Source: Limnochorda sp. L945t | GTDB taxonomy: Bacteria; Bacillota; Limnochordia; Limnochordales; Geochordaceae | Assembly: GCF_035593305.1 (NCBI RefSeq) | Contig: NZ_CP141615.1 | Location: forward strand, 248,001-312,000 | Length of the DNA: 64,000 nucleotides | Direction: 5' to 3' | Shown: positions 8,895 to 16,460 of the stretch, piece after piece | Layout of the letters: each line of letters begins with the position of its first letter | Numbering within the stretch: the stretch's first letter is position 1 | Position numbers and translations under genes: made by a program | Notes under the pieces: generated by a model | Seen by the model: the letters and a program-made list of their open reading frames with translations, nothing else | Database searches by the model: none | Told to the model about the DNA's origin: nothing

Positions 8895-9732
8895 CGACGT
8901 TACGCCCTCCCGTCACCCGGATGAAGTGCTGTTCCAGGGAATCCTGCCCGAAGGCCATGCGCCGCACGCCGACCCCGTGTCGGACGAGGGCCTCCGTGAC
9001 GGCCTCCGGATGCTCGTGCAGCAGGGCCGGGTCGGGTGCGTCGAACACGTGCACGGTGGAGGCGTCGATTACCAGGAAGTCGGAGATGCCGAGCTCGTTC
9101 TCGAGCACCCAGGCGGTCTTGGGCGCGTCGGTCACCTCGATCTCCAGGTAGCGGCGGCTGCGCCGGCGAAGCTCGGTGAGCCCGATCTCCTCCACCACCC
9201 GGCCCTCGTGGATGATCCCGATGCGGGTACACAGCTTCTGCACCTCGGCGAGGATGTGGCTGGAGATGAAGATGGTGAGACCGCGTTCTCGGTGGAGGCG
9301 CCGGAGCAGCTCCCGCAGGTCGCGGATGGCGTAGGGGTCGAGGCCGTTGGTCGGCTCGTCCAGCACCAACAGCTCCGGCTCGTGCATCAGCGCCCGGGCC
9401 AGGGCCAGGCGCTGGCGCTCCCCCTGGGAGAAGCCCTTCAGCAGGCGGCTGGACATGTCGTCCATCCCTACGAGCGACAGGGCGCGTGCGACGGGATCCT
9501 GGCGCTGTTCCGGCAGGCCGAGCATGCGGGCGTGGAGCGCCAGGTTCTCGTAGGCGGTCAGGTTGGGGTAGAAGCCGGGCTGCTCCACGACCACGCCCAC
9601 CCGGCGCAGCAGCGCCTGGTGACCGGGGTACGTGCGCTGTCCGAAGAGGTAGGCTTCTCCGCGGGTGGGATGCACGAGCCCCAGCAGGATGCGGATCGTG
9701 GTGGTCTTGCCGGCGCCGTTGCGCCCCAGGAA
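8872..9732 (-). pseudogene. ABC transporter ATPase lacking its N-terminus (fused out of frame to kinase)
   Basis: From 9732 the frame reads FLGRNGAGKTTTIRILLGLV (Walker A), then VVVEQPGFYPNLTAYENLAL (Q-loop region), FSQGERQRLALARALMHEPE (signature) and LLVLDEPTNGLD (Walker B) through to a normal C-terminal regulatory domain. The roughly 35 residues that should precede Walker A, including the A-loop aromatic, are missing. Upstream of 9732 the sequence instead encodes the H-box of a sensor kinase in another frame. The same frame stays open to 9840, so a hybrid start is conceivable, but no ribosome site supports it. Either a genomic deletion or an assembly collapse explains this. Confidence 0.85.
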
Positions 9733-10108
9733 GCTCCACGTAGCCGATGATGGAGGTGAGCGGCGTACGAAGGTCGTGGGACAGGTCGGCCACCAGGCGC
9801 CGGTAGGCTTCATCCTGGCGGTGCCTGCGGATTTGCGCATCCTGGAGCCGGCGCGCCAGGGCGTTGAGCGAGGAGGCCAGCCGCTCCGCCGCCACGGTCG
9901 AGCCGGGCTCCCTGAACGCCCGGGCCCACAGGTGGCCTTCGGCCAGCTCGTCGACGACGGCGCGCAGGTGTTCCAGCATTCGGTCGAGCGCCCTGGCCCT
10001 CCGGTGCACCCACCATCCCCACCCGATGGCCGTGGCCAAGCCGGCGCCCAGGGCCGCGGCGGGCCACCAGGCCACCGGCCACTGTGCCGGAGCCCAGGGC
10101 GCGGTCAC
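9733..10108 (-). pseudogene. Sensor histidine kinase, truncated right after the H-box
   Basis: The GTG at 10108 overlaps the response-regulator stop as GTGA. The first 125 codons encode an N-terminal membrane segment (WWPAAALGAGLATAIGWGWW), a HAMP-like linker and the phosphoacceptor segment LVADLSHDLRTPLTSIIGYV. At about 9733 the sequence switches abruptly to ABC ATPase DNA in another frame. The second dimerisation helix and the whole HATPase_c domain are missing. The frame happens to stay open to 8900, but that part is a shadow of the ATPase. As it stands the product cannot phosphorylate its regulator. Confidence 0.85.
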
Positions 10109-10830
10109 GACCGGCCGGCTCCCCCCGGGGGCTCGAAGCGGTACCCGACCCCCCACACCGTCCGGATGATGGCCCCGCGGGAGGGGTCGTCCCCCAAACG
10201 TGACCGCAGCCGGCGGATGTGCACCGTCACCGTGTTGGAGTCCGCCTCCAGGTAGCGCTCGCCCCAGACGGCCTCGAACAGCTGCTCCCGGGTGAAGACC
10301 TGGTGGGGGTGGCGGGCCAGGAAGAGGAGCAGGTCGAACTCCCGGGGCGTGAGCGCCACCTCCTGCCCGTCCTTCCACACCTGGCGGGCCGCGGGGTCGA
10401 TGACGAGGCCGGCGAAGCGCAGGGCGTGCCGGCCCTGCTCCCGGAACCGGCGGTAGCGCCGGACGTGCGCGCCGACCCGGGCCACCAGCTCTACCGGGCT
10501 GAACGGCTTGGTCACGTAGTCGTCGGCGCCCGCCCCGAAGCCCCTGAGCTTGTCCGCGTCGGCGTCGCGGGCGGTCAGCATGAGGATGGGGACGTCGACG
10601 CCCGCCTCGCGCAGCTCCCGGCAAAGGGCCATGCCGTCCATCCCGGGCATGGCGACGTCGAGGAGAATGGCGTCGTACGGCCGGCTGCGGGCCTTCTCCA
10701 GCGCCGAGCGCCCGTCGCCGGCCCCGTCGACCTGCCACCCTTGCTGTTCGAAGAAGATGCGGACGAGGTCGACGACATCCGGCTCGTCATCGGCGACCAG
10801 CAGCCGTCCCGCGCCGCCGGTGCTCAGCAT
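10105..10830 (-). CDS. OmpR/PhoB-family response regulator
   Basis: This 241-residue protein has an N-terminal receiver domain (VADDEPD acidic pocket, LLDVAMPG phosphoacceptor Asp, TARD, and TKPF with the conserved Lys). Its C-terminal winged helix (LTPREFDLLLFLARHP ... SNTVTVHIRRLRSRLG ... IIRTVWGVGYRF) is typical of the OmpR family. The ATG at 10830 overlaps the end of the HMG-CoA lyase gene by 7 nt, and its stop overlaps the kinase GTG. It was presumably partnered with the adjacent kinase, which is truncated in this sequence. The transporter genes downstream are its likely targets. Confidence 0.92.
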   Translation of the reverse strand: MLSTGGAGRLLVADDEPDVVDLVRIFFEQQGWQVDGAGDGRSALEKARSRPYDAILLDVAMPGMDGMALCRELREAGVDVPILMLTARDADADKLRGFGAGADDYVTKPFSPVELVARVGAHVRRYRRFREQGRHALRFAGLVIDPAARQVWKDGQEVALTPREFDLLLFLARHPHQVFTREQLFEAVWGERYLEADSNTVTVHIRRLRSRLGDDPSRGAIIRTVWGVGYRFEPPGGAGRS

Positions 10831-11786
10831 GCCCGGGGTCGCTCCTCGGGCACGGGATAGCGCCGGCTCCTGGGGCCGGCCCGCATCACCTGCCCCGGCA
10901 GGGGGCGCCCCAGGAGGCCCTCCAGCCACCGAGCCGTCTCGACGAGGCACGAGAGGTCGATGCCCGTCTCGACTCCCATGGCGTGCAGCATGTGCACCAT
11001 GTCCTCCGTGCACACGTTGCCCGTCGCGCCGGGAGCGAAGGGACACCCGCCGATACCCCCGATGGAGCCGTCGAACCTCACGGCCCCTGCGTCCAACGCG
11101 GCGAGCACGTTGGCCAGACCCGCCCCGCGGGTGTTGTGGAAGTGGAGGCCGAGGCGTGGGGTCCCAGCCAGGCGGGCGGCCTGCCGTACCAGCTCTCCGA
11201 CCTGGGTCGGGTAAGCCATGCCGGTCGTATCGGCCAGCACCACGCCTGCGGCTCCCGCCTCCAGCGCCGCCTCCGCCAGCCGGAGCACCCGATCCGCAGG
11301 TACCTCTCCCTCGTACGGGCAGCCGAACGCCGTGGAGATCGTGACCCACACCGGCACCGCCGGAGCCGGGGCCCGGCCCGGAGCGGCCAGGGCCACGATC
11401 CGCCGCAGCTCCTCCAGGGACTCGTCGATTCCCTTGCGCACGTTACGCCGGTTGAACGTCTCGCTGGCGGCCACGCTGAAGTCGATCTCGTCCACGCCGG
11501 CCTCGAGCGCTCGCTCCGCTCCCCGGCTGTTGCCGACCAGCCCCGTGTACCGGATGGGCGGCCGCCTGCGGATGGCCCGGAAAACCTCCTGCGAGTCGGC
11601 CATCTGGGGCACCAGGTCCGGCCGCACGAACGAGCCGGCCTCGATCTTCTCCAGCGCCCCGCAGCCGGACAGCCGATCGATCAGCGCCACCTTGTCGGCG
11701 GTGGAGAGGGTACGGGGCTCGATCTGCAGCCCGTCCCGTGGCCCCACCTCGACGATGTGGACCCGTGCCGGCACCCGTAGCGGCAT
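10824..11786 (-). CDS. Hydroxymethylglutaryl-CoA lyase
   Basis: This 320-residue TIM-barrel enzyme of the HMGL-like family probably splits HMG-CoA into acetoacetate and acetyl-CoA, a late step of leucine degradation. Motifs are VGPRDGLQIEP (catalytic Arg/Asp), ETFNRRNVRKG, DTTGMAYP, LHFHNTRG (metal ligands) and GGIGGCPFAPGATGN, the HMG-CoA lyase signature containing the catalytic Cys. The start is ATG at 11786. No other leucine-degradation gene lies next to it; instead its 3' end overlaps a response-regulator gene. A related aldolase specificity cannot be excluded. Confidence 0.9.
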   Translation of the reverse strand: MPLRVPARVHIVEVGPRDGLQIEPRTLSTADKVALIDRLSGCGALEKIEAGSFVRPDLVPQMADSQEVFRAIRRRPPIRYTGLVGNSRGAERALEAGVDEIDFSVAASETFNRRNVRKGIDESLEELRRIVALAAPGRAPAPAVPVWVTISTAFGCPYEGEVPADRVLRLAEAALEAGAAGVVLADTTGMAYPTQVGELVRQAARLAGTPRLGLHFHNTRGAGLANVLAALDAGAVRFDGSIGGIGGCPFAPGATGNVCTEDMVHMLHAMGVETGIDLSCLVETARWLEGLLGRPLPGQVMRAGPRSRRYPVPEERPRAC

Positions 11787-11816
11787 GGCGGCTCCCGCCC
11801 TTCTTCCCGGGCCCTG

Positions 11817-13343
11817 TCACAGCCCGTACAACTCCGCGTACTTGCGCTGCAGGTACGCCAGGTACGGCTCCACCCGGATGGGGCTGCCGGTGACCCGCTC
11901 GACCAGCTCTTTGGGGGTGAACTTGCTCCCGTGCCGGTGGATGCGCTCCCGCAGCCAGGACAAGAGCGGCTGGAACTCGCCGTGGGCGACGGCCTCGAGG
12001 ATCTCGGGGCGTTCGCTCCTGGCCTGGTCGAAGAACTGCACGGACAACACGTTGCCCAGGGCGTAAGTGGGGAAATAGCCGATCATGCCCTGGGACCAGT
12101 GGATGTCCTGCAGGACGCCGTGCGCGTCGTCCCGCGGCCGGATGCCGAGGTAGCTCTCCATCTTGGCGTTCCACGCCTCGGGGAGCTCCTTGACGGCCAG
12201 GCGGCCGGTCAGCAGCTCCTTTTCCAGTTCCAGGCGCAGGAAGATGTGGAGGTTGTAGGTGACCTCGTCCGCTTCGGTACGGACCTCACCGGGACGGGAC
12301 CGGTTGACCGCCCGGTAGATGGTCTCCACGTCGGCCTTTCCGAGCTGGTCGGGGAAGAGGGCCTGCGCCTTGGGGAGGAAGAAGCGCCAGAACTCCCGGG
12401 AGCGCCCGATCACGTTTTCCCACAGGCGCGACTGGGACTCGTGCGTGCCGAGGGATGCGGCATCTCCCAGGGGGGTGCGGGCCAGCTCTTCGGGGATGCC
12501 TTGCTCGTAAAGAGCGTGGCCTCCCTCGTGCATGCTCGAGAAGAGGGCGGAGGAGAAGTCCTGGGGGTCGATGCGGGTGGTGAGCCGCACATCGCCGAAC
12601 CCAAGGGTCGTGGTAAAGGGGTGGGCCGACCGGTCCTGGCGCCCCCGCTCGAAGTCGTAGCCGATGGCCTTCAAGGCCTCCAGGGTCAGCTGCCACTGGC
12701 GCTGTTCGTCGTAGGGCTGGTGGAGCAGCGAGTCGTCCACCATCCCCGCCCGCCTCGAGATGGCCTGCACCAGAGGCACCAGCGCGTCCCGCAGCTTCTC
12801 GAACAACGGCTCGATATCCGACAACCGCATGCCCGGCTCGTACTCGTCGAGCAGCGCGTCGTAGGGGTGCTGCTCGTATCCGAGCCGGTCGGCCAGCTCG
12901 CGAAGGAGCGCCAGGTTGCGCTCCAGATACGGAGCGAAGGAGGCGAAGTCGTTGGCCGATCGGGCGCGCGCCCATGCGTGCGACGCCAGGGCGGTCGCCT
13001 CGCCCAGCTCTCCCACCAACCGGGCGGGCACCCGCGTCGCCCGTTCGTAGTCGCGCAGCGCACGCCGCACCAGGCTCGCCTCGAACGAGTCGTAGGGTAA
13101 GTCCTGGACCACGCCCGCCAGACGGTGCAGGAGCTCGCCCGTCCGGGGATCGGTGAAGTGTTGGTGGGAAAGGCGGCGCAGGGTGCCGACCTGCTGTGAG
13201 CGGCTGCCGGCACCGCCGGGAGGCATGTACGTCTCCATGTCCCAGCGCAGTACCGCGGCGGCACGGGCGAGGTCGTCCACCACCGCGAGCCGCTCCAGCA
13301 GCTCCTTGAACTCCGACGAGTCGCGGACCGGGTGTCGTGACAC
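11817..13343 (-). CDS. Carboxypeptidase Taq (M32 metallocarboxypeptidase)
   Basis: This 508-residue protein has the M32 zinc motif HEGGHALYEQG near residue 270 and, about 30 residues later, HESQSRLWEN, which supplies the third ligand. Further family segments are RITTR-like LTTRIDPQDF, IHWSQGMIGYFPTYALGNV and the C-terminal GSPIRVEPYLAYLQRKYAELYG. M32 enzymes release C-terminal residues with broad specificity in the cytoplasm and are well known from thermophiles. Length is normal for the family. It is followed by HMG-CoA lyase on the same strand with a 30-nt gap. Confidence 0.93.
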   Translation of the reverse strand: MSRHPVRDSSEFKELLERLAVVDDLARAAAVLRWDMETYMPPGGAGSRSQQVGTLRRLSHQHFTDPRTGELLHRLAGVVQDLPYDSFEASLVRRALRDYERATRVPARLVGELGEATALASHAWARARSANDFASFAPYLERNLALLRELADRLGYEQHPYDALLDEYEPGMRLSDIEPLFEKLRDALVPLVQAISRRAGMVDDSLLHQPYDEQRQWQLTLEALKAIGYDFERGRQDRSAHPFTTTLGFGDVRLTTRIDPQDFSSALFSSMHEGGHALYEQGIPEELARTPLGDAASLGTHESQSRLWENVIGRSREFWRFFLPKAQALFPDQLGKADVETIYRAVNRSRPGEVRTEADEVTYNLHIFLRLELEKELLTGRLAVKELPEAWNAKMESYLGIRPRDDAHGVLQDIHWSQGMIGYFPTYALGNVLSVQFFDQARSERPEILEAVAHGEFQPLLSWLRERIHRHGSKFTPKELVERVTGSPIRVEPYLAYLQRKYAELYGL

Positions 13344-13372
13344 GGTCTCTTCGTCCCTTCCCCCCTCGAGTC

Positions 13373-14941
13373 TTACCGGGAAAGCGCGGCGGGAGACGGG
13401 CGGGTGGCAGGCGGCTGCGCGCGCGTACCCGGCCCGCCGGCAACCCCGTCGGCACCAGGCGAGGCGGCGGCCATGAGCGCCTCGAGGGCGTTCCTACGCC
13501 GCTCGACGAGCTGGTCCTGCTCGAAGCGTACGGGGGGCGCCGCCCGCTCGGGGCACTGCTCGGGGCTCAGAGGGCATCGCTCGCAGGTCTCGTTGAGCAA
13601 CGCCTCCGGGATGGCCGGGTCGTCGAGGAACGCGAGCTCCTTCTCCAATGCGTCGTCGACACGCAAGCCCAGGATCACGCTGGTGCGCAGGAAAGGCGGC
13701 AAGTTGTCCTGGCGGGCGAATCCCAGGCAGACGAACTCCTTGCGCGATTGCAGGAAGCGGGATCGCTGGATGCCGACGATCGGCCCCGCGTGGCCGCGAT
13801 GGGCCAGGTCGCGGATGATGCGGACCGTGAGCCAGCGCCGGCAAAAGTGCTCGCTGAGGTCGAAGCCGTGGGGGAGCGCGAGCTGGCTCATGTTGAGCTG
13901 CTTGTAGAGGCGGTAGCTGCCGCCCTGCTCGTTGAACCGAAGGAAATGCACCTTCAGCCCGAAGAAACGGGGGATCAGCTCGCTGAACCGGTACAGGAGC
14001 GTCTCCGGGGTCACGTCGTACGCCTCGAGCATGCCCGCCAGTTGCTCCGGGTGCCAGGTGGCCCGGGAGAAAAGCGTGCGGATGGCGTCGACGACGGTAT
14101 CCCGGGGCATCAGCAAGGCTCCACCCACGTAGGCGGCCTTGAAGTCGTTGAGGACCTGGGTGAACGAGTCGGCGCGCTCGGGGGAGTTGGTGAGCGCGCG
14201 CTCGTGCAGGCCCAGCACCCGGTAACCGATCTCCCGGGCCAGCACGAACTTGCGCTGGGACGGCAGGAGGGCCGGGTTGACCAGGAGGCGGGGGCCGTGG
14301 CCGGGGAGAAAGATGGCCCGGTACGCGGCGAGCTCGGGGTAACGCTCCACCGGGATGGGGCCGATGGCGTAGCCGAAGCGGCCCGTGAGCAGCGACGAGA
14401 GGGCCTCTTCGGAAAGGGGGGCCCCCTGGCGGGCGACCAGCTCGTGCTCCCTGGCGAAACGCGCGGCGGCCTCTTCCAGATCCGGGAAGTAGTTTTCGTG
14501 GATCTCCTGGTACGAGCGCAGGGCCGCCCGGAAGAAGTGCTCCTCCTGGATGTTGTATCCACGGGCCATGTCACCGAGGGCGCGAGCGAGCGCGCTCACC
14601 TCGGCGGGGGAACGGGTGAGCAGCTTGACCACCTCAGCCGGGTCGAGCCCGAACAGCTGGAGCGGGAAGTCCTGGATCGCCTGGGAGGAGAGCGCCTGCT
14701 CCAAGAACGCCAGGGGCGGATCGAGGCTGAGGGAGACGAGCCGGTCGTAGTCGAGGTGCAGGGCTCTCGCCAGGCGGAGGATCTTGTCGGCCTTGGGGTA
14801 TTTGCGGCCCTTTTCGATCTCGGTGAGGTACGAGGGCGACAGGCCGCACCGGGCCGCAAGCTCCGTGACCGACAGGCCTTGCTGGAGCCGGGCCTGGCGG
14901 AGCTTGAGGCCGAAGATCACGTGGATGGGGTTGATGGCCAC
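13373..14941 (-). CDS. XRE regulator with IrrE/ImmA-like domain (short-chain fatty-acyl regulator type)
   Basis: This 522-residue protein starts with an XRE helix-turn-helix (LRQARLQQGLSVTELAARCGLSPSYLTEIEKGRKYP, about residues 13-50). The middle matches the IrrE-like region of regulators such as RamB/ScfR, but its metallopeptidase HExxH site is degenerate and reads AREIGYRVLG near residue 235. The C-terminus carries clustered cysteines, CERCPLSPEQCPE. Relatives control acetate, propionate and glyoxylate-cycle genes in response to acyl-CoA. Only carboxypeptidase Taq and a SIMPL protein are adjacent, so targets are unknown. The final 40 residues are Pro/Ala-rich and probably disordered. Confidence 0.82.
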   Translation of the reverse strand: MAINPIHVIFGLKLRQARLQQGLSVTELAARCGLSPSYLTEIEKGRKYPKADKILRLARALHLDYDRLVSLSLDPPLAFLEQALSSQAIQDFPLQLFGLDPAEVVKLLTRSPAEVSALARALGDMARGYNIQEEHFFRAALRSYQEIHENYFPDLEEAAARFAREHELVARQGAPLSEEALSSLLTGRFGYAIGPIPVERYPELAAYRAIFLPGHGPRLLVNPALLPSQRKFVLAREIGYRVLGLHERALTNSPERADSFTQVLNDFKAAYVGGALLMPRDTVVDAIRTLFSRATWHPEQLAGMLEAYDVTPETLLYRFSELIPRFFGLKVHFLRFNEQGGSYRLYKQLNMSQLALPHGFDLSEHFCRRWLTVRIIRDLAHRGHAGPIVGIQRSRFLQSRKEFVCLGFARQDNLPPFLRTSVILGLRVDDALEKELAFLDDPAIPEALLNETCERCPLSPEQCPERAAPPVRFEQDQLVERRRNALEALMAAASPGADGVAGGPGTRAQPPATRPSPAALSR

Positions 14942-15068
14942 CCCGGTGCCCCCGACTTCCGGTACGAATCGCCGCGTGTGAAAAAACTAACCGCGCCGGG
15001 GACGGCGCGTCAAGCCGGAGCACCGTCCTTACGGCCGGCGAGCGGCCGGGTCGCGAGGCAGCGCCGGG

Positions 15069-15833
15069 TCACGGGCCGAGCCGGTACGTCAGGGTGACCG
15101 ATGCCGTGAACTCCAGCAACCCCGGCTCCACCGGAGTCGTGGCCGCCTCGGAGGCGGCCCGGCCGGCGAGGGGCCGCACGATCGGGGGCTCGGGCGCCCC
15201 GGAAAAGCGCACGCCGGAGATGGACAGGAGAGGGCCCAGAGTGACTCCCGCCGCCGCGGCGAGAGTCCGCGCCTGGTTCATCGCATCGCGCACGGCCAGG
15301 GTCAGCGCCTCGTTCTCCAGCGCGCCGGTATCCTGGGCCATGAAGCGGATGGAGTCGATGCGGTTGGCGCCGGCCGCCACCACCGAGTCGACGACGGTGC
15401 CCACCTGGTCGAGATCCTTGAGGGTGAGGCGCAGCGTGTACGACGCCCGGTAGCCTGCCAGCCTGGGCTGCTTCTCCTGGTCGTCGTAACGGTAGACGGG
15501 CATCAGCTGCGTGGACGTGGTCTGGAGATCCCGAAGAGGGATGCCGAGGGCATCCAGCGCCGCCATCACCTGGCGGGCCTTGCGCGCGTTGTCGCGCTGG
15601 GCGGCCTGTGCGGTCGGCGCCTCCGAGTCGATGCCCACGACCAGCTGGGCGGCGTCGGGCCGCGCCCACAGCCGTGCCTGGCCCACCACGACCACGGTGC
15701 GCTCCGCCTCTGACTGGGAAGGGGCCGCCGCCAGCGTATCGCCGCTTGCCGCGGGCAACGCGACCAGCCCCAGCATGGCAAGGGCGAGGGCCGCCTTTCT
15801 CCAGCGGTGAGCCGACGGAAGCCATCGAGCCAT
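15069..15833 (-). CDS. SIMPL domain (DUF541) protein, secreted
   Basis: This 254-residue protein has a clear signal peptide (basic MARWLPSAHRWRKAA, hydrophobic LALAMLGLVALPA, then an Ala-rich cleavage region). The mature part is a SIMPL domain: VVVVGQARLWARPDAAQLVVGIDSE, LQTTSTQLMPVYRYDDQ, GYRASYTLRLTLKDLDQVG and a C-terminal LEFTASVTLTYRL strand. SIMPL proteins are periplasmic or surface proteins of unclear role, linked in some organisms to oxidative stress or outer-layer integrity. The gene is alone and preceded by a 600-nt gene-free region. Confidence 0.85.
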   Translation of the reverse strand: MARWLPSAHRWRKAALALAMLGLVALPAASGDTLAAAPSQSEAERTVVVVGQARLWARPDAAQLVVGIDSEAPTAQAAQRDNARKARQVMAALDALGIPLRDLQTTSTQLMPVYRYDDQEKQPRLAGYRASYTLRLTLKDLDQVGTVVDSVVAAGANRIDSIRFMAQDTGALENEALTLAVRDAMNQARTLAAAAGVTLGPLLSISGVRFSGAPEPPIVRPLAGRAASEAATTPVEPGLLEFTASVTLTYRLGP

Positions 15834-16460
15834 GAGGGTCCATCTCCCCTACGGTGCCTCTCTCGGCTGGCTCTTTCCGGGCCCGGGGCGTCCCTTCCTT
15901 CGTAGACGCCGACCGGGCCGGGGCGGTTCGTCGCCAGGGCGGCGGGAGCCCTGCTGCGTGACCACCGCCCGGCAGGTGGCCGGCCGCCCTCGGGTCCCGC
16001 CGGCAAAAGCGGTTCGGCCGGAAGTGCCGGTTTGATGCCGCCACGGCGGGCGGGACCGCTCGGAATCGAGCGGTAGCGCAGGGGAAAGATGGCATCTTCC
16101 CGGGGGAGAGAGCGGGGAGGAGCGATCTGCCCGGAAAGATCTTGCCGGCCGTTCGCCGCGGTGGCATGCTTAACGAGGTCCGGGTTCACCGGGATCGCCC
16201 CTGCGAAGGGGCAGGCCGTCATTTGCCGGTGGGCCCGAGAGGTGAAGACTGTGGCTGAAGGCGACGGGTTACCGATACGCAGCCCGGCCGAAGCCGCGGT
16301 CTCCACGGCACCCGAGCGGCGGGCCTCTCCCCGCTGAGGCCGGGCACCCCCGGCAGGGCGGCGGCCCGATCCGGTGCCGGTGGTGACGGCAGCTCGGCCG
16401 GAGGTCGCAGGCTGCGCACCGTAACACGGCACCTCGCGAAGCAAGGGGGAGGCCGCTGCC
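15834..16460. other. 627-nt gene-free region between divergent genes
   Basis: No convincing coding frame was found here. The region separates the SIMPL gene (minus) from the ABC permease gene (plus), so it must hold both promoters, but no consensus pair stands out. It is rich in inverted repeats, for example GCCCC/GGGGC around 16197-16212, GGACCGCTC/GAGCGGT around 16053-16074 and further GC-rich hairpins. A conserved-looking patch at about 16228-16275 (CCCGAGAGGTGAAGAC ...) could belong to a structured leader of the transporter operon, but it matches no riboswitch consensus I could recall. Confidence 0.5.

Noticed and set aside
8900-9732. Continuation of the kinase frame as a genuine fusion protein
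   Set aside because: After the junction the frame reads an Arg/His/Pro-rich shadow of the ATPase while the ATPase frame shows all its conserved motifs.
16140-16300. Known riboswitch (guanidine-I, SAM, TPP, M-box or cobalamin) upstream of the transporter
   Set aside because: Isolated short matches such as CCCGAGAGG occur, but the ordered consensus blocks of these classes are not present.
16089-16337. Possible 82-residue protein in the gene-free region before the transporter
   Set aside because: No convincing ribosome site, no hydrophobic or conserved pattern, and composition typical of random GC-rich frames.
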